This document shows, one piece after another, positions 34,390-46,012 of a stretch of DNA of 64,000 nt (the first letter of the stretch is position 1; each line of letters starts with the position of its first letter). The DNA lies in contig OY282605.1 of assembly GCA_958298945.1 (NCBI GenBank), positions 108,992,267-109,056,266 on the forward strand. Direction: 5' to 3'. This DNA comes from Atherix ibis (taxonomy: Eukaryota; Arthropoda; Insecta; Diptera; Athericidae). Both the position numbers and the translations under genes were made by a program. The notes below the pieces were generated by a model that searched no databases, was not told the origin of the DNA, and saw only the letters and a list, made by a program, of their open reading frames with translations.

Positions 34390-34860
34390 CAATTACTTCA
34401 CTAAATCTTTAAATTATGCGTTTTGGGAATGTTTTGTGCAAAAAATCAAAAATTTGTCGTATTACGTGGCTTTGGATGCCGTCTTTTTGAAACCTTATAC
34501 AATATGTTCCAGATTATAATCTTCAAATTTCAAGTTGGTCTCTCCTTCTTAGTTTTCAAAGAAATACATCCCGGGTCAATGGCACCTTTAGACCAAAATG
34601 CCTTTTTGGGACGCAATGGCTTCTCCCAATTAAATTGTGAGTTTTCATAGCCCTTATATTAATGCTCATTAACCATCGCTGAGGAAAATTTTGTTTTCTT
34701 TAACTTGTGAGTTCTCAAAGCTCCTATATTTTTAACTTTTGGATTTTCAGAGCCCCTATATTTTTAACATGTGGATTCTCAGAGCCCCTATATTAATGTG
34801 TCATCGCTGAGGAAAATTATGTTCGAAAAAGTGCAAAACGTGTCCTTGACAGAATTACCG
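34390..34860 (-). mobile_element. DD41D relic with repeated micro-duplications
   Basis: On the minus strand: IIFLSDD (first-Asp region, about 34800-34830), then WGSENPH-like sequence repeated three to four times (ATAGGGGCTCTGAGAATCC and variants, about 34640-34800). KPLRPKKAFWSKGAIDPGCISLKTKKE follows (about 34550-34625), then after a deletion NLEN-L..QKDGIQSHV (about 34455-34510), equal to the WFQQDGATCHT block. It is heavily decayed. The 30-bp tandem copies of the WGSENP segment distinguish it from the other copies. Confidence 0.7.
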
Positions 34861-35290
34861 CTTTAGTAAAAAGTTTTTACAATTTTATCGCATTGTTTGG
34901 TAGTTAAATGATCTATAAAAAAAATATGCCAAACTTAAAACTAAACAAATGTTATATCGTATAACTGATCTTCTAAGCAGCTGTCAAATAACCGGGTTGT
35001 ACCCTTCGGAATCATGAAATGATTTTGTAAAAGACCAATTAAGTGATTAAGGAAAGTTGTTTATAATTTACTATGTTATATATCAGCAAGGATAGATACG
35101 TTTTATGAACATTGCTAGAACCCAACAATAGGTCTTTATGAAAAAATCTATACGTCCTATCCTTGCTGTTAATTTAATTATTATGAACGTTAATCGTATA
35201 AATGCGGCTAATGTTCAGGCTCTTCGAGTTGCGAGATACACTAGGTCCTAATGGTGTCTCAACCTTCTTCGTAAAAAAGTCTAAAAAAGT
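34861..35290. other. Spacer with an inverted repeat
   Basis: Arms near 35084-35109 (CAGCAAGGATAG..ACGTTTTATGAA) and 35136-35168 (its approximate complement, ending CTATCCTTGCTG) enclose about 27 bp. The whole is about 85 bp, compatible with a tiny MITE-like hairpin. No gene seen. Confidence 0.6.
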
Positions 35291-36335
35291 TTCCTAAGAA
35301 AATATGCAACTAATTTTGTTGTCCACTATTTTCTTGTGGACGAAGAGAGAGCTTCGATTAATTTGCAACTCTCGATTTAGATTTATTCTCTTTTCATTTC
35401 GTTTTCTACAGTGAATTGAGTTGAAAACATGAGAAAACAATCGACTTGAAAATTGTTTAATTTGTTTGGAGATCAATATCTGCCTTATTATATATTCACA
35501 CACATCTCCATACGCAGATGGGCATACCAATGCATATTCATGCATAATTTTGGTATCCAAATCGGAATGCATTTACTCTGGGCGATTACGAAATATGTGA
35601 ATAGGGGAGTGTGTGTACCAATGATAGAGTGCGTGTGTGCGGTGTGGAGCCGAACGTGGGTATACTCGTGCTTAGTAAATAATATTCAAAGCGTTTCTTA
35701 TTGTGTGAGTTGTAAATCTCTACAGACCTAGGAGAGTGTGTAAAATGAAAATCTTAATGGGGGCCGGTATGCTGACACAGGCCTATTTACGGCTCCACCG
35801 ATGAGTAACACGTCCGGAATTTGGAATGAGCTGAATGTGAGTACGCACACACCAACGAATGGTAATAATCGCCTGTTTCAGCGGAGGTATCGGCTGCAGT
35901 GATCATTGCACACAGGCAGAGTGGTGGTGGACTGGGTAACGTGGAGACTGACAGATCTGAGAGAGCAAATCAGGTGGGGCACAATTCCTCCCGGTATGGG
36001 CATTTTAATCGTAACGGCTCTCTTTGTGGTCATGCTCTTGTCGCTGCCACACTCTCAACGCTGCAACCACAATTATTGACACTGTTCCCCAACTGTGGCT
36101 GCTGTCAAATTTTGTAGTTGTCGGCGCAGGTTTCTAAAGAGAGGCTAGCGATCGTTTCCAGCCCAGCGAGAAACGTCAGTCAGTCGAAAGGCACGCGAAT
36201 TATTATAATCGGTTAACTTTTGCGCGACGCGTTACACGGGCGTAATAATTTTTCGTTCACAATAACCTATTACGGTTAGTCTTTATTCACCCTGTAAACC
36301 AAAAACCCCCCTAACCCAATCAAAGAATTTCTCAA
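35290..36335 (+). promoter_or_regulatory. GC/CpG-elevated island, candidate gene promoter and 5' leader
   Basis: About 1 kb with higher GC than almost anything around it, rich in GTGTGTG/CACACA and GAGAG motifs (35620-35660, 35955-35970) and CpGs (36125-36250). Two overlapping initiator-like TCAGT sequences occur at 36176-36185 (GTCAGTCAGTCG), the typical arthropod start-site motif. There is no TATA box upstream and no transposon similarity. If real, transcription would run rightward, with downstream AT-rich DNA as an intron. The 72- to 92-codon frames here show no domain. Promoter identity is an inference from composition and the initiator. Confidence 0.35.
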
Positions 36336-38205
36336 ATATTAGCGAGGATTCTGGGAGAAATAAGAAATTATTATTAATTAATTTTTGTTTTTTATATTTT
36401 TTTTTTTTTTAACTAAATATAATATTTGTTTTTGTCAATTTGTTAATGTTTGTAAATTGTTTTTTATTTATAAACTTTTTGTTTTTGTTTCGTCGACACA
36501 AATACAAGTTATTGAATATTTTATAATTTACTTTTTTTTAAAAATTAGTTTATAAATCGATGGTTATTAATATTAATGTTTAATTTTTTGTTGTTGTTAA
36601 TAATTTTTTGTGTCAGTTTTACTTATTATTTTAAGTAAATTTATTCAGAAAGTCTACATTCTGCACTTAATAATCTACTCGACGTTTATTAAATAAAATT
36701 GCATCGTCAATAATTATTATTGCATGCTTTTCGTTTTTGCTGCTGTTTTGTTCGTTGGGTTTTTGGATATTTTTTTTGTTTTTTTTTTATTAAATACTCT
36801 CTCGTACAAATAATTTATCTGCCCACACAAAGTTAATAATAAATAAATGTCATCAACAAGTATTTTTATTAATGGAGTGCATTTGATGAACAAAATTAAT
36901 GCAATAATGGAGGGATATTAATCGATGCGCAAATGTTATATGAATAAAATTTTAAAAATACATCATAAAAATCTATTCAGAAAATTTTAAAATAAATAAA
37001 AATATTTACATATTATAAAATCGAGATAAAAAAAATAAAAACAAAACTCGAAAAGAAGAAAAATTCTTAAGAAAAAATTTACTATTGATTGTGAAGCTTT
37101 TTTTCCCGTTTGTGATTTTTTCTCAACAGTTTTTTTGTTTCCTCTCCCACATCTGTTTTGTTTTTATATTATTTTCGTGATTGTTAATAGTGTTGAAAAG
37201 TGTTTATTTGTACATATACACATCCATATGTGTTTACCTGGAGAATATATTAAAAAATTTGTATTGTGCAAATATTATTAATGAAGGTGCGTCTAAATAA
37301 ACAATTGTGCATTTGTTTATATATGTGTGTGTGCGTGTATGTAAAAAATTCTATATATTGTAATTTAATTTTTTTTCAATAATGTAAATGAATGTGTAAA
37401 ATTATTGTTTTTAATAATTAAATTCGTGAAAAGACAATTGCAAACAAATTTTTTTATTTAAAAAAAAAATTAATTTTGTTCTTAAGAATTAAAAAAAAGT
37501 TACTTAAATTAAAATTAAAAAAAAATTATTATTTTGGAACAATTTTAAAAGTTGGTCGTAAGGTAAAAATTATTCAAGCTTTTTCATATGATAGAAAAAA
37601 CCTTTTAAGAAATTGATTTACTGGTTTGGTTACATAAACTTGTAAGGTTCTGTTCAATCGTTAATATTTTATTTAAATTTAATAACAAAATCTCCGATTT
37701 CTCTGGTCTCTAATACTAATACTCAAGCAAACAGTTAATTTTTTTTTACAATAAATTCCCAAGTTACTCTTTTTTCTTCTTGTTTTTATTATTCCGTAAA
37801 TATTTTGCATATAAATTAATTATTCAGAATCTCATGTTATTGTACAATATATGAAGGATAAAAAAAATATAAAAATAGTAATAATAACAATTATAGTGTT
37901 CTTTTTCTAGATTTTTCAACAAAAAAAAATTACCTAGATAAGTTTTATATTTAAAAAATCTTTTTCTTTCTTTAAAATTAACATAAACTTTTCTTTCCTA
38001 TTTAAAAAATAATATTTTTCTTTTAGTATTTTAAGATATTTTGTATAATTTTTTTTTTAATTTGTCGTAAGAGCAAGAACAGAAAAAACAACAGAAAATA
38101 TAATAAGTTTTTTTTTAGATTTTATCTATTGTTGGTCAATATTTCATCTATTTTTCCCAATGTTAGTTGATACTCGTATTAAACATATATGGAGAAAAAT
38201 ATTTT
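36336..38205. other. AT-rich DNA, possibly intronic, no gene seen
   Basis: T-rich on the plus strand for the first 1 kb, with GT/TG-rich phrases (37195-37345); no coding signal. It could be the first intron of a gene starting near 36.2 kb, but nothing proves it. Confidence 0.4.
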
Positions 38206-38209
38206 AGGA

Positions 38210-38325
38210 TTTTGGTGACAACTAAAGGGGTTCTCAGCTATGTCATAGGCTGAATTTGAACTTAAGACCACTGCGTTCTAGACACCGATATTTCGAGTGT
38301 CGCCAAATTATCTAGTAAACATTTT
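38210..38325. repeat. Short dispersed repeat (possible SINE remnant), copy 2
   Basis: GGTGACAACTAAAGGGG, then TGAATTTGAACTTAAGACCACTGCG, then GACACCGATATTTC. It matches 32505-32605 over about 80 bp with gaps; see that entry for the tRNA-like hint. Confidence 0.35.
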
Positions 38326-38735
38326 TTTTTGCATTTTTCTTTATAGTAAAAAAAATTAAAATAAACAATATAAAAAAAAATTAGCTAAAAAGTTTTATTT
38401 AAAAATAAATTGAATAAAAAAAATAATTAAAATATGGAAAAAAATTTAATTAAAAATAAAAAGAAACTTTAATGAAAATTTTAAATTTTCATAGCTCAAA
38501 TTTACAGAATAAAAAAATAAACTTGAAAAATTCAATTAAAGAAAATTAAAAAAAAATTAAATTAACAAAATTTATAAATTTAAAAACAAAAAAAAATTCT
38601 TCTCTCAACTTATTGTAGAATGTAAGAAAATTAATCAAAAACAATCGAAATAAAAGATTTCAGAAACAAAATTAAAAATGAAAAAATATTAATTTTTTAA
38701 TTAATATTAAAACAACTTTTTTGTTTGTTTGTTTA
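38326..38735. other. A-rich spacer, no gene seen
   Basis: Runs of A with scattered T; nothing recognised. Confidence 0.5.
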
Positions 38736-38739
38736 TTTG

Positions 38740-39310
38740 AACGTAAAGTCCCTAGGTGCAGCGTCATCCAAGTAACCAAAGACCGGGTTAGATGAAGTTG
38801 GTGCTCGATTAGTCGAAAGAACCAGTTTTTCTTGTTTTAAGAAATTAAAAACAGGATTTGGAAAGGATATTGAGTGATCCAAAAGCTTCAAAATGGGGGG
38901 GGGGGTAATTTCATTAGAAAAGACATTCCCCTAGAAGAAACGTGATAGTGAGTTGAACGTAACAGGATGGCCCATGTGAAGATCGGAAGTTATGTGTAAG
39001 AGCAAAATGTCCTATTCCAATTTTGAGCAGTTTTCATGCCCAAAATTTTGTCAAGGTTGTCGAGTATATTTGGCCAATGTTTCGAAAAAAGCTTTGCCTA
39101 CTTGTTCAGTACGTGTGTCTTTGAATGGCAAAAGGTGTTATTTGCCATTTGGTTAGCGACCAAGGTAGGAACTATTAACCTGAAATCCAAAGGAATTCAA
39201 TAGCGCTGTTGTTTATCAGGTTATGTCGAATATCAATGTGTCACGAATGTATTTCAGGGCTGCCAATACTGCAATTTCTACCGCCATTGTAACTGCTCAA
39301 ATAAGCAACT
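38740..39310. other. GC-elevated patch of unknown origin
   Basis: About 570 bp with near-average GC, bounded by AT-rich DNA, including a run of ten G (38895-38904). Short frames exist on both strands; for example MAVEIAVLAALKYIRDT on the minus strand from about 39290, ended by a stop. I do not recognise the source; a decayed mobile element is most likely. Confidence 0.35.
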
Positions 39311-39464
39311 TTTTATAATTTAAGAATAAGTTTACATAATTTAAGATAAAATTGCAATTGAACTGATAATATCAAATATATTTTTTGAGTATGAAATAAA
39401 TAAGCGAACAGCATTAAAGAATTGGATAAATTTATGAAGATGTTTTCGTACAAAGCTAGTAGTA

Positions 39465-40381
39465 CGAGGTCTGTTCAAAAAGTATCGCGAATTTTGAATT
39501 TTCGCGGGTAACGTCTATTCGATTTTCGATTTTTTGTGGCGTTATGTTGGTACTCATGTCTATAACTTATGCCGACAAGTTCGCCCATTTTGAATGTTCA
39601 GTTAATTTTTGATAGCTGCTTTGCTTGCACGTGCTTTGGCTCGTTTTCGATTTTTGCCCATTCCAAAAAATGGATCAAAGAATCTGTTTCGGGAACAAGA
39701 AAAAGTCACAGGGCGACAGATCTGGGGAATACGGTAGCTGCGGCATTATTAGTGTGTTGTTTTTGGTCAAAAATTCGCGCACAAGCAACGATGCGTGAAC
39801 AGGGGCGTTATCATGGTGCAAAAGCCAATTTTTGTTCTTCCACAAATCCGGGCGTTTCTGGCGGATTGCTTCACGCAACTTGCGCATAACTGGCAGGTAA
39901 TATTTCTTATTGACCGTTCTAACCTGTGTCAAGAACTCATGATGCACCACGCCCCTGCAATCCAAGAAAACTCTAAGCAAAACCTTCACATTGGACCGAA
40001 CTTGGCGCGCTTTTTTCTGTCTTGGCTCGTGCGGCAGCTTCCATTGGGATTATTGAGCTTTAGTTTCCACCTCATAACCATAAACCCATGATTCGTCACC
40101 AGTTATGACCCTCTAGAGCAAATTTGGATCATCGCGGACAGAGTCCAACAGCTCCTTAGCAATGTTAATGTGATGCTGCTTTTGGTCGAAAATGGGGAAA
40201 AATCGACGACGAGCCAAAACACGTGCAAGCAAAGCAGCTGTCAAAAATTAACTGAACATTCAAAATGGCCGAATTTGTCGGCATAAGTGAGAGACATAAG
40301 TACCAACATACCGCCACAAAAAAAAACGATTATGTTACCCGCGGAAATTCAAAATTCGCGATACTTTTTGAACGGACCTCA
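39465..40381 (-). mobile_element. Mariner copy C, rearranged with two 5' ends (fold-back)
   Basis: Flanked by TA (39463-39464 and 40382-40383). Both ends are the 5' end of the element: 39465-39662 (plus orientation) and 40191-40381 (minus orientation) are about 195-bp inverted repeats that include the terminal repeat, the leader and the TTTGCTTGCACGTG..TTTGGCTCGT segment. The true 3' end seen in copies A and B (GTTTTTTTCAAAAATTAT after the tip) is absent. The joint near 39662-39690 runs from the inverted 5' arm into the transposase just after FFLFPK. Confidence 0.9.
39690..40190 (-). pseudogene. Mariner transposase pseudogene (copy C)
   Basis: The minus strand reads INIAKELLDSVRDDPNLL near 40150, VITGDESWVYGYEVETKAQ with the first catalytic Asp (about 40060-40115), then PHEPRQKK. 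NVKVLLRVFLDCRGVVHHEF follows, through RTVNKKYYLPVMRKL to LLHHDNAPVHASLLVREFL, and PYSPDLSPCDFFLFPK (39693 onward). The second and third Asp are present with exactly 34 residues between them. The C-terminal 60 or so residues are missing where the inverted 5' arm joins. Stops (TAG before RVITGDE, TAA after ETKAQ) and the absent N-terminal domains make it inactive. Confidence 0.88.
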
Positions 40382-40383
40382 TA

Positions 40384-42062
40384 TAGTGCTTAAAAACTAT
40401 TTTCTCAAAAATATTAAGAATCATCTTAAAACTATTCACAATATAAGCACAAAGTTGTGTTGTAGAAGAAGTTATTATAATAATCATAATCTACTCGTAT
40501 AAAAATATTTAAAAAAAGAAAATCACAGTGAAATTTTGTGGTTCTGCTAATAATTTAATATGCACTCATACACTTGTCCATTTGTATATTTTTGAGAAGA
40601 AAAATATTGATTTTTATCCGCGTGTATTATTCACTAGTATGCGGCATTATAAAATCGGCGAATATTTCTACTTAAATGGGTAAGTGTTATACTGTTGCTG
40701 TCAATGTTTTGTTTCTTCTATTTTTCTTGATTCTCATTTTAATATTTACGAAGTTGTCAGTAGCTCCGTTTATTTCTCTTGTCTGTTGTCTCTTTTCACT
40801 TTTCTCTTTTTTCTTAATTTTTGTGATATTTTTGCTTTGTTGTTTTTTTATTTATTTGTAATTTTTTTTTTGGTATATTAAATACAAATTTTACCTGAGA
40901 TCGTATTAGCTTATGGAATGCATAAACAAACCAATGTATGCGCGTACACACCTATTACGTCTGTTACACGAACATATACTCTCGTCCGTACAAGTTGTAT
41001 AATAATAGCATCAATAATAATACATAGTAATTTTAGTAGTAATAGTAATTATTATCGATAAAACATTTGTTTTTTTTTTGTATATATTTTTCCATTCTTA
41101 ATTGGTTTTAGTTTTTTCTTAAATTGTTAATTAATTTTTTTCAACTACTATAGAGTTTTTTTATTTGAATTTAATATTTTTCCTTATGAGTATTTTATTT
41201 AAATTCTCTAATTAGTGTTAAATTCGTCTCTCCATTATTTTGTTGCGATTATTCTAATTGTCATTGCATATAAGAAAGAGGAATGGTAGGAGCATAATAT
41301 CGACCGAATCAACCGATTAAATATTCAATTTTTTAATATAACTTACAATTAATGTATTCACTTACCTTATTCATATTTCAATCTCAACTGTCAAACAATA
41401 GTGATGCCATATAGCAAAATACTAAAATGCATAATTAAAACTGGATCTATTCGGACAATAAAATAGTAAAAATTTTGTGCATTCCCATAAGATTATGAAG
41501 GTCCTAAAGTTTAGACAGTTCCAACTGCATGTAGTTTGCAGTTGAGTTGGAAATGTGTTCCCACCACAAGAGAATAATTATTACTCAATCTCATAGTTAT
41601 AGGCATATTATGTGTACTCAAATATGCCTACCTACACATACGTGTATGCTTCTATATGAATGTACCTATCTCCAATATATGAAATTTTAGAAGAGAATAA
41701 ATTTAACTTAATTTTCAGGTGTAATTTTTGTTGTTTTTTGTTTTTTTTTTTTCTCTTGGTTGATTTTGTTATGTTGGTAGTACTTTTGTTATTGTTATTT
41801 TCATTATTACGAGTTTTTATTATTTTTGTATTACGATTATTTTTATTTTGTTTTGGTGTTATTTTAATGTATTTTTCTTTTCTTTTTTTTTAAATTTAAT
41901 TCTACTTTAATTGTTATTGCGAATATTTTTTTTATACTAAATTTATTGTGTTGTCCATTTGGATTATCATTTTCTCTTTCAGGTGGCTTGTATTATTTGT
42001 TTTGTTACTCGTTACCAATTCTTTATTGCTAATTCATGGTTTTTGTTAGTTTTTTCTTGCAT
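40384..42062. other. AT-rich DNA, no gene seen
   Basis: T-rich plus strand with F/L-rich short frames (40676-40881, 41660-41893) that look like composition effects, not genes. No repeats recognised. Confidence 0.5.
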
Positions 42063-43185
42063 GTATTTTTTTTTTTTAGGTAAACAATTTTTTTACATAA
42101 TCTAGAAACTTTTGGTTTCAAATAACGGGCAGTAAATTTTTACGGATTTCAAAAAACACCTGAGCTTCAAAGAGCTTAAATTATTATTTTTATTAATTTA
42201 ATTTTATTATTTCTTAGGCTAAAAAATTACTCTTGGAAATTTATATAACTTTTTTTTGTAAATTCTTCTTTTTTTTGCAAAAATTTTTAAAAATAATAAA
42301 TTGAAAAACAAATCAATTCAAAATGCTTAGATAATTCGAACAAGAAATATTTATTTTAATAAAAACTTTAAATATTAATTATTTCCTAAAAAAGTTTTAT
42401 GTGTAATTCAAATTCTCTTATAAAAACTCAATTTTTTCGCGAAATATTGCATAGTTTTGACCATTTATTCAGTTTCGCTTAAAAATATATTTACAAATAA
42501 CAGTTTTTTTTTTAAAATTGAAATAAAAAATTTAAATGAACATTCATTTCGTTATAATTTAAAAAAAATACATTTAAAAATATTGTTTCCTAAAAAACCA
42601 GAAAATTGTTTCATAAAAAATCAGACTATGTAAAAAAACTGTTTTTGTCAATAATTTTTTTTACATAAACTAGAAACTTTTGGTTTCAAATAACGGGCAA
42701 TACATTTTTACGGATTTCAAGAAATACCTGAGCTTCTAATAGCTTAAATTATTATTTTTATTAATTGAATTTTATTATTTCTTAGGCTAAAAAATAACTC
42801 CTGAAAGTTTATATATATTTTTTTGTTAATTGTTCTTTTTTTTGGCAAAAATTAAAAAAAAATAATAAATTGAATAACGAATCAATTCAAAATTCTTGGA
42901 TAATTCGAACGAAAAATATTTATTTCAATAAAAACTTTAAATTTTATTGTAATTATTTCCTAAAATAGTTTTGTGTGCAATTCAATTTTTCTTATAAAAA
43001 TCCAATTTTGTCGCGAAATATTGTGTAGTTTTGACCATTTATTCAGTTCTGGTTAGAAATATTTTTTTTTTTTTTAAATTAAGATGAACATTTTTTAGAT
43101 TATAAATTTAAAAATAACTACATTTTTCCAATAAAATTGTTTCTTCACAAATCAAACTTTGTGTTAAAAAAATTGCTAAATTATA
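42063..43185. repeat. ~570-bp diverged direct tandem duplication
   Basis: Copy 1 (about 42085-42655) and copy 2 (about 42656-43185) share, in order, TCTAGAAACTTTTGGTTTC (ACTAG.. in copy 2), AACGGGCA(G/A)TA, CTGAGCTTC, TTTCTTAGGCTAAAAA, GATAATTCGAAC, CGCGAAATATTG and GTTTTGACCATTTATTCAGTT. They differ by substitutions and small indels, so the duplication is old. The first 80 bp (42063-42142) also has an almost exact copy at 46359-46440. Confidence 0.85.
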
Positions 43186-44250
43186 TTTATTCTTTAAAAA
43201 AAATATTTTTACGTTTTTGTATAAATTAAAAAAAAAAATTCTACGAAAAAAATAATGAGAAACTTTAACTTTTCTGTATAAAAATTTGATTAGTTTTCAA
43301 AATTTATTTTTTATTTTTAAGATAAAAAAATCATCAATTTCTTTTAATTAAAACAAAAATTCTTTGTTATAAAATTTTATATTTCTTATATAAAATATCA
43401 CGTTTTGTTAAAAAAAATCCGGTAAAATAAAATTTATTTATTGGTAAAATTTATTATATTTCTTCAAAAAAAAACAACAAAAATAACCTTTAAAAATTTA
43501 GATTGATTGAGAAAAAAATTTATAATAATTTAATGATTTTTAATGATTGAAAAAATTTGAATGCAGAAATACTTAGATTCTTATAGTACAGTTTTTTCTT
43601 TCGAATTATAAAAATATTCCACATTTCGTTAATACATTTCTTCAATTAAAAGGTAATTATAGTATTTAATTTTATAATGCATTTTTAATAATATGGAAAT
43701 TTGTTGTCTTTTAAGTGTTTAAAGCTAATTAAAAATATGTTTATTTTAAACTTTAAATATTTTAATAAAGATAAATGATAAGAAAATGAGAATGCTTTTA
43801 TGCAAAAATTAAATTTTACGTAACTTATTTGAAATAGTATCTTTAGGCAATTTTTTTATTGGGTTAAATATTGATTTATTATTAAATTTTCTATATTAAT
43901 TAATCAAAAATGGTCCATTATTTACAATAAAATTTTGAAATTTACATATTCAATAATTATTAGAAATAAAAATATATTCGATATGTTGTGGGTTTGTTTT
44001 TAAACACGCTCGTAAGGAAAAATTTCCAAAATTTATTAAAATTTAAATAACAAAATTTTTAATCTTTCACTAAACATTTAATTTTTTTGGAATTGTTACA
44101 ATTTCCATAAATAGCAGAATTTTTATACTAATTTTTATAACTAAATAATATATTTGAAATAATTAAGATATCATTTGATCGAATCAAGAGCTTTCCCCGT
44201 TTTATCTTATTTTAAAATCATATATGTTCAAACGTTATTTCTAAGTAGGT
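43186..44250. other. AT-rich DNA, no gene seen
   Basis: Homopolymer-rich; nothing recognised. Confidence 0.5.
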
Positions 44251-44254
44251 GTTA

Positions 44255-44590
44255 ATACAGAATATTCTAAAATATCCCACATCACAGCTGGTGTTCGTCA
44301 AGACAGTATCCTTGGTCCACTCCTATACAATTTTTATATTTTTGACATCCCAACTAATTGCAAAAATATAACTACTGTCTATGCAGACGATACCTCTAAT
44401 CTTACATCCCACTCCTGGACAAGCTATCAAAATTGACATTACAGAATACATTTTGCCAATCGATTTGGACTTACGGTATTGAAAAAAACAATTTCTCTCC
44501 CCCTAAAAATCGTTGATGCCTCGATCTGTGTTTGCCACAAAGATATTCATCATAACCTAAATAATCCATTCATTCATAATTGTGGGTGGT
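44255..44590 (+). pseudogene. Jockey-like reverse transcriptase fragment with YADD
   Basis: Reads YSKISHITAGVRQDSILGPLLYNFYIFDIP (44260-44355), with the PQGSILGP motif changed to RQDSILGP, then TTVYADDTSNLTSH (44371-44412), which keeps the catalytic Asp-Asp. A deletion then joins directly to QSIWTYGIE (about 44458-44484) and a decayed C-terminus CHKDIHHNLNNPFI (44532-44573). About 150 residues between YADD and the C-terminus are missing. Other domains are absent, so it is a dead internal fragment. Confidence 0.8.
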
Positions 44591-46012
44591 TCCCTCGTTA
44601 TAAAAAGTTTCACTATCGATTATCCTATTACTTTAATCCTATCGTTAAAAGATTTTACCTGTTACCTTTCCTGTTTACACATGTTGGCGTTCGAAGAGAT
44701 ATTGGCCAAAATATGTAAAAATATCTGTTTAGGTATAGAAACACCGATGAGTGTTTATTCTCACATGTATCTGTCCTGTCATTGTAATGGCTTTGTCATA
44801 AAATTTCTTGTTACAATATTGATGTAGTTGTAGATAGCTAAGAAAAGTTTAACTTAAGGTCGAATAAATATTTTAATAGTACTCGTAAAACTCGATTGGG
44901 GAAGATTTGATTCGTTCGTAGAATCAGAATCCTTTACCTACTAAAAACCACGCAAATTCCGCGAAAATTTGTAAAAATTATAATTGAAAAAAATTGATAA
45001 CTTTATAAAAAATCTGCTAGCTTATTCAGATGGAAATTTTTTGGAGACTTACCTATTCCGACTGCTCACAAGTTCACATTATTTTTTAAGGAATTCATTC
45101 TGAAATAAAAGGAACAAACAAGTTCATTTGATTATTTTGTAAATAAAGTATTTTCAAAGCGAATTCATGGCATTGGATGGGAAAACAAACAAAAAACCGA
45201 TCAATTATCTTCTTCGAGTTGATGATTGCGCAATCGCTTATACAATCCAGTTGCGTCTTTAATAAGAGATGCCTTCGTGCAAATAATAAATATATTCGCT
45301 AAAGTAGAGAAAACAAATGGGAATGCGAATCTTGGCAACAGGTCACTTTGGAGTTAGTTTTCTTTACTTTCAGCAAATACGGAACAATTTGATGTGCTCG
45401 TGTGTACTTTAACGAATTTAAATGGTAAACATTCGAATTCAAAGTGGAATAGGTTCAATCACGCCACCATGTGTTCACTATAGCAAAATCAGCCTACATC
45501 AAAAAGCGAATCTAGCCTTGAAATCTCCTCCATTTACCTTACCTACCGCGAATCTATTATTTTAATCGAAACCACACGTAAACAAAACAAAATAACAAAA
45601 ACGAGCTTTTGTTAATAATAATAAGAAAGAAAAAAACAAAGTTTAAGCATAAAATTTTCGAGGTATTATTTTGTTGAAAACCTGAACTTGTCTGCGGGAA
45701 GGATTGGTGTTGGTTAACCCGGCAGCTAACTGACTAATAGCACAGTTACTTATTGTACGATTGTGAATGGGAAATAGACGGGCAAGCTTTAACTCCAAGA
45801 AAATAAAAGTCAAATTTTGCTTTTTGTTGGTATATTTTTGTTTTGTTTTATTACATTTTGAGTATATAAGAAAATTTTGTTCATGGTCTGTATTTTTTCT
45901 CTCTCCATTAATTCGTTTACGCACGTGTTGTGTTTTTTTGTTGAATACTTTCGAATATTTTTCGGTGTATTAATAAATATGTGTGTGGCTTAGAAACTAA
46001 ACTAAAATACCG
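44591..46012. other. Intergenic DNA, no gene recognised
   Basis: Mixed composition with slightly higher GC at 45170-45560. The 93-codon minus-strand frame at 45643-45924 has no domain I recognise. No transposon ends seen. Confidence 0.45.

Noticed and set aside
35899..36117. 72-codon frame in the GC-elevated island
   Set aside because: No domain and it lies upstream of the best initiator motifs; more likely untranslated or regulatory DNA.
40676..40881. Small membrane protein (F/L-rich frames)
   Set aside because: T-rich DNA gives Phe/Leu-rich frames in two overlapping registers; no supporting signal. The same holds for 41660-41893.
45643..45924. 93-codon minus-strand frame as host gene
   Set aside because: No recognisable domain, no splice or promoter context; not distinguishable from chance.
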